Origin: Arthrobacter_H sp030452125
GTDB taxonomy: Bacteria; Actinomycetota; Actinomycetes; Actinomycetales; Micrococcaceae
NCBI GenBank assembly: GCA_052379645.1
Contig: JBQSYU010000001.1
Reading direction: 5' to 3' (one strand)
DNA length: 64,000 nucleotides
How positions within the stretch are numbered: the first letter of the stretch is position 1; each line of letters starts with the position of its first letter. This document shows positions 52,704 through 60,774 of this stretch, one piece after another. The translations under genes were made by a program, and so were the position numbers. Under the pieces are notes generated by a model. The model had not been told where the DNA came from and made no database searches. It saw only the letters and a program-made list of their open reading frames with translations.

Positions 52704-54824
52704 ATGAACGTCAAGAAGATCTTCAACAGCTGGGCCGTCTGGGTCCTGATCGGTGTTGCGGCACTGCTCATCTTCCTGCCGAGCCTCACCGCGGGGAACA
52801 CCGGCCGGGTGGATACCAGCGTCGGGCTGGAACTGCTCAAGAACGACAAGGCCTCCGAGGCGAAGATCTACGACGGGGACCAACGGGTCGACCTGTCGCT
52901 GAAGGACGACTTCACCCTCGACGGCGACGACCTGGGCAAGAAGGTCAGCTTCTTCTACTCCACCGCCCGCGCCACCGACGTGGTCCAGGCGATGGACGAC
53001 GCCAAGCTCGACGGGTTCACCGACCAGCCGGTGGAAAGCAACTGGTTCGTGAGCATGCTCGGGTTCATCATCCCGTTCCTGCTCATCGCCCTGCTGTTCT
53101 GGTTCCTGCTCTCCCGGGCCCAGGGTGGCGGCAACAAGGTCATGAAGTTCGGCAAGTCCAAGGCCAAGCTGATCACCAAGGACATGCCCCAGGTGACCTT
53201 CGTGGACGTGGCCGGCGCCGAGGAAGCCGTCGAGGAACTCCACGAGATCAAGGAGTTCCTCGAGGAGCCCGCCAAGTTCCAGGCCGTCGGCGCCAAGATC
53301 CCCAAGGGCGTGCTGCTCTACGGCCCCCCGGGTACCGGCAAGACCCTGCTCGCCAAGGCGGTGGCCGGGGAAGCCGGCGTCCCGTTCTACTCGATCTCCG
53401 GTTCGGACTTCGTGGAGATGTTCGTCGGCGTCGGTGCCTCCCGCGTGCGTGACCTCTTCGAGCAGGCCAAGACGAACTCACCGGCCATCATCTTCGTCGA
53501 CGAGATCGACGCCGTCGGACGCCACCGTGGTGCCGGGGTCGGTGGCGGCAACGACGAACGCGAACAGACGCTGAACCAGCTGCTGGTGGAGATGGACGGC
53601 TTCGACGCCAACACCAACGTCATCCTCATCGCCGCCACCAACCGCCCCGACGTCCTGGACCCGGCCCTGCTGCGTCCGGGCCGCTTCGACCGTCAGATCC
53701 CGGTGGAGGCCCCCGACCTGGTCGGTCGCGAACAGATCCTCAACGTCCACGCCCAGGGCAAGCCCATGGCGGACAACGTCGACCTGAAGGCGGTGGCCAA
53801 GAAGACGCCCGGATACACCGGTGCCGATCTGGCCAACGTGCTCAACGAGGCGGCCCTGCTGACCGCCCGCTCCAATGCCCAGCTGGTCGACGACCGCGCC
53901 CTGGACGAGGCGATCGACCGCGTCATGGCGGGACCGCAGAAGCGATCCCGGCTGATGAAGGAGCACGAACGCAAGATTACCGCCTACCACGAGGGCGGCC
54001 ACGCCCTGGTCGCCGCGGTCATGCGCCAGACCGCCCCGGTGACGAAGGTGACCATCCTGCCGCGTGGCCGGGCCCTGGGCTACACGATGGTGGTGCCCGA
54101 GGACGATAAGTACTCGATCACCCGCAACGAACTGCTGGATCAGATGGCCTACGCCATGGGGGGCCGGGTCGCTGAGGAGATCATCTTCCACGACCCCTCC
54201 ACCGGGGCCTCGAACGATATCGAGAAGGCCACCGGGACGGCCCGCAAGATGGTCACCGAATACGGCATGAGCGAACGCGTCGGCGCCGTGAAGCTCGGCT
54301 CCGCGGGCGGGGAACCGTTCATGGGACGTGACGCCGGACAGGACCGGGGGTACTCCGATGCGATGGCAGGGGTCATCGACGACGAGGTCCGCGCCCTGAT
54401 CGACGCGGCCCACGACGAGGCCTATGCGGCGCTGACCGAGAACCGCCACGTCCTGGATCGTTTGGCCTTGGCTCTGCTGGAGAAGGAGACCCTGAACCAG
54501 AAGGAGCTCGCCGAGATCTTCTCCGATATCGTCAAGCAGCCCGAACGGGTGGTCTGGCTCTCCAAGTCCAGCCGTCCGGTCCACCCCGAGGGTCCCGTGC
54601 TCTCCCCGCTGGAACGCCGGCAGGCCGCCGAACGTCATGAAGGGTCATCCGCAACCGAGGACGAAGGCCACGCCGACGCCGTGGTGGATCCGGGGTCGGG
54701 CCCGTCGCTGCCCGGCGGGAACCCGGGTCCCGATACCGGGGCGGACGGTGGATTCGGCCCCGGAACCGGAGGCGGGGACACCCCCGGCCTGCCCGGTGCC
54801 GATGGACCCGGCAACCTCGACTGA
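52704..54824 (+). CDS. ftsH: ATP-dependent zinc metalloprotease FtsH
   Basis: 706-residue membrane-bound AAA+ protease. Two membrane helices flank an extracytoplasmic domain (about residues 11-26 and 117-138). The AAA domain has Walker A GPPGTGKT (207-214), Walker B IIFVDEIDAVG and the SRH region RPGRFDRQIP. The zinc site is HEGGH (429-433), differing from the usual HEAGH at the third position. Asp in ASNDIEKAT is the third ligand. A Pro/Gly/Asp-rich, low-complexity C-terminal tail of about 75 residues follows. It degrades membrane proteins and regulators. Translation may depend on an unusual hairpin before the ATG. Confidence 0.96.
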   Translation: MNVKKIFNSWAVWVLIGVAALLIFLPSLTAGNTGRVDTSVGLELLKNDKASEAKIYDGDQRVDLSLKDDFTLDGDDLGKKVSFFYSTARATDVVQAMDDAKLDGFTDQPVESNWFVSMLGFIIPFLLIALLFWFLLSRAQGGGNKVMKFGKSKAKLITKDMPQVTFVDVAGAEEAVEELHEIKEFLEEPAKFQAVGAKIPKGVLLYGPPGTGKTLLAKAVAGEAGVPFYSISGSDFVEMFVGVGASRVRDLFEQAKTNSPAIIFVDEIDAVGRHRGAGVGGGNDEREQTLNQLLVEMDGFDANTNVILIAATNRPDVLDPALLRPGRFDRQIPVEAPDLVGREQILNVHAQGKPMADNVDLKAVAKKTPGYTGADLANVLNEAALLTARSNAQLVDDRALDEAIDRVMAGPQKRSRLMKEHERKITAYHEGGHALVAAVMRQTAPVTKVTILPRGRALGYTMVVPEDDKYSITRNELLDQMAYAMGGRVAEEIIFHDPSTGASNDIEKATGTARKMVTEYGMSERVGAVKLGSAGGEPFMGRDAGQDRGYSDAMAGVIDDEVRALIDAAHDEAYAALTENRHVLDRLALALLEKETLNQKELAEIFSDIVKQPERVVWLSKSSRPVHPEGPVLSPLERRQAAERHEGSSATEDEGHADAVVDPGSGPSLPGGNPGPDTGADGGFGPGTGGGDTPGLPGADGPGNLD

Positions 54825-54836
54825 GCCCACTCAGGC

Positions 54837-54842
54837 TAGGAT
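54837..54842 (+). promoter_or_regulatory. -10 box, probably leaderless, of folE and start of the folate-pantothenate operon
   Basis: TAGGAT ends seven bases before the GTG at 54850. It supports that start over the in-frame GTG at 54880, although the latter has an AGAAGG-like site. Confidence 0.5.
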
Positions 54843-54849
54843 CTAGATC

Positions 54850-55461
54850 GTGAGCACCCTAGAGGAAGAAGGCACCGTCGTGTCCGAAACCGCCAGTCCC
54901 GTGGACCAGGAACGCATTGCCGCCGCGGTGCGGGAGATCCTTTATGCCATTGGCGAGAATCCGGACCGGGATGGGTTGGTGGAGACCCCCCAACGGGTCG
55001 CCAAGGCCTATACCGAGTTCTTTGCCGGGCTGCACGGGGACCCGGCGGACTTGTTGTCGACCACCTTCGACATCGACCATGACGAGCTCGTGCTGGTCAA
55101 GGACATCCCGTTCTACTCCACCTGCGAACACCACCTGGTTCCCTTCCACGGCAGCGCCCATATCGGGTACATCCCGGGGCCCGACGGGAAGGTCACCGGG
55201 CTGAGCAAGCTGGCCCGGCTGGTTGAACTCTATGCACGGCGCCCCCAGGTCCAGGAGCGGCTGACCACCCAGATCGTGATGGCCCTGATGGACCATCTGC
55301 AGCCACGCGGTGCCATCGTCGTGATCGAATGCGAACATATGTGCATGTCCATGCGGGGCGTGCAGAAGCCCGGCGCCAAGACCGTCACCAGTGCCATGCG
55401 CGGGCAGTTGCGCGATCCGGCGACCCGCGCCGAGGCGATGAGCCTCATTCTCGGAAAGTAG
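54850..55461 (+). CDS. folE: GTP cyclohydrolase I
   Basis: 203-residue enzyme, first step of tetrahydrofolate synthesis (GTP to dihydroneopterin triphosphate). Zn ligands lie in FYSTCEHHLVPF and ECEHMCMSMRG, the substrate helix is in GLSKLARLVELYARRPQVQERLT, and TVTSAMRG closes the domain. Length is typical. GTG at 54850 is taken from the -10 box, and a GTG ten codons later (54880) is an alternative. First gene of a tight operon to panC: folP follows after 6 nt. Confidence 0.96.
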   Translation: MSTLEEEGTVVSETASPVDQERIAAAVREILYAIGENPDRDGLVETPQRVAKAYTEFFAGLHGDPADLLSTTFDIDHDELVLVKDIPFYSTCEHHLVPFHGSAHIGYIPGPDGKVTGLSKLARLVELYARRPQVQERLTTQIVMALMDHLQPRGAIVVIECEHMCMSMRGVQKPGAKTVTSAMRGQLRDPATRAEAMSLILGK

Positions 55462-55467
55462 GTCACC

Positions 55468-56409
55468 ATGTCCCTCGGAGCAATCCCCGGAACCGGTCCC
55501 GCCACCTCCCCGCTACCGGTCATCCGTGCCGTGAAGTCGGCGAAGAACGTCGCGCAACTGCCCAAGGACCGCACGTTGGTCATGGGGATCCTCAACGTCA
55601 CGCAGGATTCCTTCAGCGACGGCGGGAAATACCTCAAGACCGATGACGCGATCCAGCACGGGCTCCGCATGCTCTATGCCGGGGCGGACATCATCGACGT
55701 CGGCGGGGAATCCACCCGCCCCGGTGCCGACTACGTGGACCCCTCCGCCGAGCAGGGGCGCATCGTCCCGGTCATCGCCGCCCTGGTCAAGGCCGGTGCG
55801 ATCGTCTCCGTGGACACCATGCACACCGCCACCGCCCGCGCGGCCCTGGACGCCGGGGCACAGATCATCAACGACGTCTCCGGGCTGACCCATGAGGCAG
55901 ACATGCCGGCGCTGGTGGCCGAACGCAAGGTCCCCTACGTGCTGATGCACCGCCGCGGGGACCAGCAGACGATGGTCTCCGAAGCCAACTACGATGACGT
56001 CGTGGCCGAGGTCGTCAACGAGCTGAAGACCGTACGCTCCACGTTCACCGACGCCGGGGTCGCCCCCGAGCACATCGTCATCGACCCGGGACTGGGCTTC
56101 GCCAAGGATCCCGAGCACAACTGGGCGCTGCTGCAGGCCATCCCCGAGTTGAAGGCGCTGGGGCACAAGGTCCTGATCGGCACCTCGCGCAAGAGGTTCC
56201 TCGGGGCGCTGCTGGCCGAGGCCGGCAAACCGGCGCCCCCGGCCGAACGCGATGTCGCCACGGCCGCCACCAGTGCCCTGGCAGCGGTCGCGGGAGCCTG
56301 GTGTGTCAGGGTGCACGACGTCGAAGGGACCCTGGACGCGCTGAAGGTCGCCGCCGCGTGGACCAACCCCGCCTCCGCCGGGTCCTCCTCCGCGCCGGCG
56401 GGAGCCTGA
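55468..56409 (+). CDS. folP: Dihydropteroate synthase
   Basis: 313-residue TIM-barrel enzyme joining p-aminobenzoate and dihydropterin pyrophosphate, the sulfonamide target. Motifs: MGILNVTQDSFSDGGKY, DVGGESTRPGADYV, IINDVSGL, IDPGLGFAKDPEHN, IGTSRKRFLG and a C-terminal His in CVRVHDVEGT. A 35-residue N-terminal extension precedes the barrel. ATG at 55468. folB follows with two bases between stop and start. Confidence 0.96.
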   Translation: MSLGAIPGTGPATSPLPVIRAVKSAKNVAQLPKDRTLVMGILNVTQDSFSDGGKYLKTDDAIQHGLRMLYAGADIIDVGGESTRPGADYVDPSAEQGRIVPVIAALVKAGAIVSVDTMHTATARAALDAGAQIINDVSGLTHEADMPALVAERKVPYVLMHRRGDQQTMVSEANYDDVVAEVVNELKTVRSTFTDAGVAPEHIVIDPGLGFAKDPEHNWALLQAIPELKALGHKVLIGTSRKRFLGALLAEAGKPAPPAERDVATAATSALAAVAGAWCVRVHDVEGTLDALKVAAAWTNPASAGSSSAPAGA

Positions 56410-56411
56410 TC

Positions 56412-56807
56412 ATGGGTGGAGGTTCCTCTCCCGCGCCGACGGACGTCCGGGACCGAATCTGCCTCAGTGGCATCACCGCCATCGGCCACCACGGGGTCTT
56501 CGAACACGAGAAGCGCAACGGACAGCCCTTCGTGGTGGATGTCGTGCTGTATACGGACATCCGCCCCGCCGAAGCCTCGGACGAGGTGTCCGACACCGCC
56601 CATTACGGCGAATTGGCCGAGCGGGTCAAGGACGAGATCACGGCGGGCCCCTACAACCTGATCGAGAAGCTCGCGGGACGGCTGGCCAGCATGGTGTTGG
56701 CCGAGTTCGACGTCGCCGCGGTGGACATCACCGTGCATAAACCCAAGGCACCCATCGAGGTCCCCTTCGGTGACGTGAGCATCCACATCCATCGGGAACG
56801 GGAATGA
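56412..56807 (+). CDS. folB: Dihydroneopterin aldolase
   Basis: 131-residue tunnelling-fold enzyme that splits dihydroneopterin to hydroxymethyl-dihydropterin. GHHGVFEHEKRNGQPFVVDVVL contains the substrate-binding Tyr/His region, DTAHYGELAERV and YNLIEKLAGRLA give the conserved Glu, and ITVHKPKAP the catalytic Lys. ATG follows the folP stop by two bases and its stop overlaps folK (ATGA). Confidence 0.95.
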   Translation: MGGGSSPAPTDVRDRICLSGITAIGHHGVFEHEKRNGQPFVVDVVLYTDIRPAEASDEVSDTAHYGELAERVKDEITAGPYNLIEKLAGRLASMVLAEFDVAAVDITVHKPKAPIEVPFGDVSIHIHRERE

Positions 56808-57310
56808 GCACCCCGGTCCGGGCGGTGCTGGCGTTGGGCAGCAACTTGGGCGAACGCTCCTCCACCCTCACCGATGCCGTCGCCGAACTCGTGGCCGACC
56901 CCGCGGTCCGGTTGTGCCGGGTGTCGCCCCTGGTCCAGACCCGGCCCGTCGGTGGCCCCGGGGGCCAGCCCGACTTCCTGAACCTGGTGGTGGAGGTCGA
57001 GACCACGCTTGCGCCGTTGGATCTGCTGGCCTGGTGCCAGTCGGTGGAACAGGACCACCACCGCACCCGCGAGGTCAGGTGGGGTCCCCGGACCCTGGAT
57101 GTCGACGTGATCATCTACGCGGACGTGGTCTCCGACGACGAGATCCTCACGCTGCCCCACCCGCGGGCCGCCGAGCGTGCATTTGTCCTGCAGCCGTGGG
57201 CCTGGATGGATCCGGAGGCAACATTGGGCGGACGTCCGGTGGCGGAACTGGCCGCCGAGGCCGCCGATCTTCAGGGGCTTAGCCTCTACACCGCCGGCGA
57301 GGACGGCTGA
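56804..57310 (+). CDS. folK: 2-amino-4-hydroxy-6-hydroxymethyldihydropteridine pyrophosphokinase
   Basis: 168-residue HPPK that activates hydroxymethyl-dihydropterin with ATP for FolP. LALGSNLGERSSTL is the N-terminal signature, RWGPRTLDVDVIIY contains the metal-binding Asp pair, and LPHPRAAERAFVLQPW is the closing signature. ATG overlaps the folB stop by four bases. The complete folE-folP-folB-folK order makes all dihydropteroate steps except the phosphatase, pABA supply and DHFR. Confidence 0.95.
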   Translation: MSTPVRAVLALGSNLGERSSTLTDAVAELVADPAVRLCRVSPLVQTRPVGGPGGQPDFLNLVVEVETTLAPLDLLAWCQSVEQDHHRTREVRWGPRTLDVDVIIYADVVSDDEILTLPHPRAAERAFVLQPWAWMDPEATLGGRPVAELAAEAADLQGLSLYTAGEDG

Positions 57311-57316
57311 ATCCCG

Positions 57317-57820
57317 ATGAACACCATCCGCCCGCTCTGGTTGCTGCTGATCTGCCTGGGATCGGCCCTGGCCGGTTGGACGGCGCAGCTGCTGCTGACC
57401 ACCAACGGCTTCACCTCCCCGGTGCTCCAATGGCCGTCGCTGGTCACCATGGTCGCCGGCATGGCGATCACCTTTGCGTTTGGGCTGCGGGTCAGGCGCT
57501 ATACCCAGGGCAAGCTCAAGCGCCGCCTCGACCCGTTGCAGGCCGCCCGGACCCTGGTGCTGGCCCAGGCCACCGCCTACGCCGGTTCGCTGATCGGCGG
57601 ATGGCATATCGGGTTGCTGCTGGATGTGCTGCGCGGCGCCGGCTGGGGCAACCAGGTGGTGATCTCATCCCTGGTAATGATTATCGGTTCGCTCGTGATG
57701 GTTATCGTGGGGTGGGTCGTGGAGCAGTTCTGCAAGCTGCCTCCCGAGGACCCATCGGCCCCCGGGGCGGGGAGCCGGAAACGGGAGGAAGACGAAGGGT
57801 ATGCCGCAGGAACCAATTGA
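57317..57820 (+). CDS. DUF3180 family membrane protein
   Basis: 167-residue membrane protein of unknown function, conserved after folK in many Actinobacteria. Four hydrophobic helices lie at about residues 8-27, 40-58, 80-98 and 113-137, ending in a basic/acidic cytoplasmic tail. It overlaps the next gene (PH domain) by 20 nt, so it is translationally coupled in the folate operon. No enzymatic motif is seen. A role at the membrane with the PH-domain proteins is inference from position. Confidence 0.88.
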   Translation: MNTIRPLWLLLICLGSALAGWTAQLLLTTNGFTSPVLQWPSLVTMVAGMAITFAFGLRVRRYTQGKLKRRLDPLQAARTLVLAQATAYAGSLIGGWHIGLLLDVLRGAGWGNQVVISSLVMIIGSLVMVIVGWVVEQFCKLPPEDPSAPGAGSRKREEDEGYAAGTN

Positions 57821-58313
57821 TCCCCAGGGCCTGGTGTTCCAGCGGGTCTCGCCTGCCTATGCGAAGGTGCGTTTGGTCGGCTGGGCGATCTCGGCGTTGG
57901 TGACCTGGGCCGTGCTGGCCGTGCCATTGGTCCTGATGCTGACCGGCGTCTGGTCCGGTTACCCGGCCTGGCTGGCCTGGGGGCTGCTCGGGGTGGTCGT
58001 CGTCTTCGACGTGGTCCGCATGGCCATCATCCCCCGGCAGGTTCGGGCCATCGGCTACGCCGAACGAGACGACGACCTGCTCATCCGTTCGGGCTTGATG
58101 TTCCAACAGGTCCTGGTCGTCCCCTACGGTCGGATGCAGTACGTCGACGTCGCGGTCGGGCCCATCGACCGGGCCCTGGGCCTGTGCAAGGTCCAACTCC
58201 ATACCGCCTCGACCACCGCCAAGGCGGAGATCCCCGGGCTGCCCTCCTCCGAGGGGACCCGCCTGCGTGAGCGTCTCTCGGCCCGCGGCGAGGCGAGGCT
58301 GGCCGGACTGTGA
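57801..58313 (+). CDS. PH-domain membrane protein (YdbS-like)
   Basis: 170-residue protein with two membrane helices (about residues 27-46 and 53-72) followed by a bacterial PH domain (DUF304; RQVRAIGYAERDDDLLIRSGLM, VVPYGRMQYVDVAVGPIDRALGL). It pairs with the larger PH gene downstream, overlapping by four bases (GTGA), as in Bacillus ydbS-ydbT, which are implicated in resistance to membrane stress. Start ATG is inside the DUF3180 gene. Confidence 0.88.
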   Translation: MPQEPIDPQGLVFQRVSPAYAKVRLVGWAISALVTWAVLAVPLVLMLTGVWSGYPAWLAWGLLGVVVVFDVVRMAIIPRQVRAIGYAERDDDLLIRSGLMFQQVLVVPYGRMQYVDVAVGPIDRALGLCKVQLHTASTTAKAEIPGLPSSEGTRLRERLSARGEARLAGL

Positions 58314-59872
58314 CCGGCGATCAGGCGTCGATGACCGAGGCGGAGGAGTCGGCCCCCTGGCGTAGGGTCCACCCGGTTTCGCCGATGGTCAGGGGCTGGC
58401 TCGTCGTGGTGGCGTTCCTCTATTTCTTCGGCCAGAATTCGCTCAACAACATCTTCAGTGCCGGTGAACTGCCCCCCGAGGCGGATAAGGACTGGAGCTT
58501 CACCCCCAGCGTGCTGCTCGTCGTCGCCGGAGGCATCGGCATCCTGGTGTTGATCATGGCCGGTTTCTTCCTGTCCTGGTACTTCACCAAATACCAGGTC
58601 ACCGCCAGGCACGTGCACGTGAACTCCGGCGTCGTCTTCCGCCAACAACGCCAGGCCCGGATCGACCGGGTCCAGGCCATCGACATCGTCCAGCCGCTGG
58701 TGGCCCGCATCTTCGGCCTCGCCGAACTGAAATTTGAGGTCGCCGACTCCGGATCCACGGCCATGCGGCTGGCCTATATCAAGCTGGACGCTGCGAAGGT
58801 CCTCCGCAATGACATCCTGGCCCGCGCCGCCGGACTGAAGCAGGAACGTGAGGCCGGCCCCGCCGGCGTCGTCCCCGCTCCCGGGGTCCCCGGGGCGGAG
58901 GGCCCGGCGGCGCGGTCCGCCGAACCCGCCTCCGCAGGACCCGCCCCGGCCCCGGGACCCGCCGGCGGAGAGCCCGTGTCCCCGGAGGCTCCCGAACGCA
59001 CCGTGGCCGTGGTCCCGCCCCCGCGATTGATCGCCGCGACCCTGCTCTCCCCGTGGCTGGCGGCGGTGCTGCTGTTCGTCCTCAGCATGATTGTCGCCAC
59101 CGTGGCCTCCGACGGCGAGATCAGCTTCTTCTTCGTCCTCCCGGGTCTCATCGGCGTCGTCCCCGTCCTGTGGGGCCAGTTCAACCAGGGCTACAACTTC
59201 CGCGCGGCCATGAGCGAAGACGGTTTGCGACTCAGCTACGGACTGCTGGAGACCAGCCACCAGACAGTACCTCCCGGCCGGGTGCAGGCGGTCATGGTCA
59301 CCCAAGGGATCATCTGGCGGCGTTTCGGCTGGTACAAGGTCGTCGTCAACGTCGCCGGCTACGGCAATCAGGAAGGGGCGCTGCGTTCCACCCTGCTGCC
59401 CGTGGGCACACGGCAGGACGTGCTCAACGTGTTGTCCGTCGTGCTGCCCGAACCGGGGACCGAACGGCCCGCCGAACTGGTCGGGGCGGGGATCGGGGGC
59501 TCCGGAAGTGCGGAGGGGTTCATCACCTCCCCGCGCAGTGCCCGCTGGCTTTCGCCGTTCGCCTACCGCCGACAGGGATTCGCCGTGACCGATACGGCCT
59601 TGTTCTCGCGGGCCGGAGTGCTCACCCATTCGTTGGTGATCATCCCGCATGAACGCATCCAAGGCATCTTCCTCACCCAGGGGCCGTTGAACCGCCCGCT
59701 GGGACTGACGGGAATCGAATTCTGCACCACCGACGGACCGATCTCACCGAGGGTGAAGCAGATGTCGCTGCGGACCGGCCGTGAACTGTTCATGTCCCAG
59801 GCCTCCCGGGCGGCCCGGGCCCGCCGACTGAAGGACCGAGACCATTGGCTGGAAGAGGAAAATCATGAGTAA
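58310..59872 (+). CDS. PH-domain membrane protein (YdbT-like)
   Basis: 520-residue protein with several membrane helices (about 26-44, 62-84, 240-262 and 266-284) and repeated PH/DUF304 segments (VTARHVHVNSGVVFRQQRQARIDRVQAIDIV; VTDTALFSRAGVLTHSLVIIPHERIQGIFLTQGP). A Pro/Ala/Gly-rich linker near residues 185-230 divides the copies. Overlaps both neighbours: GTGA with the first PH gene and eight bases with the DUF2520 gene. Function not known. The pairing suggests one membrane complex. Confidence 0.88.
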   Translation: MTGDQASMTEAEESAPWRRVHPVSPMVRGWLVVVAFLYFFGQNSLNNIFSAGELPPEADKDWSFTPSVLLVVAGGIGILVLIMAGFFLSWYFTKYQVTARHVHVNSGVVFRQQRQARIDRVQAIDIVQPLVARIFGLAELKFEVADSGSTAMRLAYIKLDAAKVLRNDILARAAGLKQEREAGPAGVVPAPGVPGAEGPAARSAEPASAGPAPAPGPAGGEPVSPEAPERTVAVVPPPRLIAATLLSPWLAAVLLFVLSMIVATVASDGEISFFFVLPGLIGVVPVLWGQFNQGYNFRAAMSEDGLRLSYGLLETSHQTVPPGRVQAVMVTQGIIWRRFGWYKVVVNVAGYGNQEGALRSTLLPVGTRQDVLNVLSVVLPEPGTERPAELVGAGIGGSGSAEGFITSPRSARWLSPFAYRRQGFAVTDTALFSRAGVLTHSLVIIPHERIQGIFLTQGPLNRPLGLTGIEFCTTDGPISPRVKQMSLRTGRELFMSQASRAARARRLKDRDHWLEEENHE

Positions 59873-60740
59873 ACCAGGACGTCTGGGCGTCGGCATCATC
59901 GGGGCCGGCAAGGTGGGGGCCGTCCTCGGGGCCGCCCTGCGATCAGCAGAACATGCCGTCGTGGGGGTCCACGCTGTCTCCGAAGCCTCGCGGGACCGCG
60001 CCGAGATCCTGTTGCCGGGGGTTCCCGTGTTGGAGATCCCCGAGATCGTCCGACGCTCGGAGCTGGTGTTGCTGGCCGTACCCGATGATGCGCTGCATCC
60101 TCTGGTGGAGGGCCTGGCCGAGGCCGGACACTGGCAGCCCGGCCAGCTGGTCGTCCACACCTCGGGACGCTACGGCACCGGGATCCTCGCTCCCGCCCAG
60201 GCGGCCGGGGCCATCCCGTTGGCCATCCATCCGGCCATGAGCTTCACCGGGATGTCCCTGGACTTGGTGCGCCTGAACGAATGCATGTTCGGGGTCACCG
60301 CCGCCTCGATGGTCCTGCCGATCGCCCAGGCCCTGGTCGTGGAGATGGGGGCCGAGTCCACGGTGATCGCCGAGGAGGACCGCGGGATCTACCATGCGGC
60401 GTTGGCCCACGCCTCCAACCACCTGGTCACCCTGGCGGGCCAGTCCTCCGAACTGCTGCGTCGCATCGGCGTGGAGGCCCCCGACCGGGTGCTGGGACCA
60501 CTGATGCGCGGATCGTTGGAGAACGCGTTGGCCTCGGGGGAGGGCGCGCTGACCGGGCCCGTGGCCCGCGGCGATACCGGGACGATCACGGCGCACCGGG
60601 CCGCCCTGGCCACCGGGGAGGTGCCCTCCGACATCCGGGACGCCTATCTGGCGATGGGTCGGGCCACCGCCCAGCGGGCCCTGGAGAGGGGACTGCTCAA
60701 CGAGACCCAGGCGGCCACCATCCTCGATGCCTTGTCCTGA
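59865..60740 (+). CDS. Rossmann-like/DUF2520 oxidoreductase, possibly a ketopantoate reductase
   Basis: 291-residue protein. The dinucleotide motif is VGIIGAGKVGAVLGAAL at the N-terminus. DUF2520 occupies about residues 130-285 (HPAMSFTGMSLDLVRLNECMF; HAALAHASNHLVTLAGQSSELL), an all-helical domain like the dimer domain of 3-hydroxyacid or pyrroline-carboxylate reductases. It lies directly before panC, separated by 34 nt. No panE is visible in the window, so a role as an alternative ketopantoate reductase (PanG-type) is plausible but unproven. GAGGAA precedes its ATG, which lies inside the preceding gene. Confidence 0.85.
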   Translation: MSKPGRLGVGIIGAGKVGAVLGAALRSAEHAVVGVHAVSEASRDRAEILLPGVPVLEIPEIVRRSELVLLAVPDDALHPLVEGLAEAGHWQPGQLVVHTSGRYGTGILAPAQAAGAIPLAIHPAMSFTGMSLDLVRLNECMFGVTAASMVLPIAQALVVEMGAESTVIAEEDRGIYHAALAHASNHLVTLAGQSSELLRRIGVEAPDRVLGPLMRGSLENALASGEGALTGPVARGDTGTITAHRAALATGEVPSDIRDAYLAMGRATAQRALERGLLNETQAATILDALS

Positions 60741-60762
60741 GACGGCCGGGCCGTTGCGGGGA

Positions 60763-60768
60763 TAGACT
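60763..60768 (+). promoter_or_regulatory. -10 box, probably leaderless, of panC
   Basis: TAGACT ends six bases before the panC GTG (60775), so panC may also be transcribed from its own start inside the operon. Confidence 0.5.
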
Positions 60769-60774
60769 CGTCGC

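Noticed and set aside
52682..53452. 256-codon ORF starting directly after the AGGAGG before ftsH
   Set aside because: It is out of frame with ftsH, has shadow-like Arg/Gly/Pro composition, and its ATG is too close to the Shine-Dalgarno. It reads through conserved FtsH codons.
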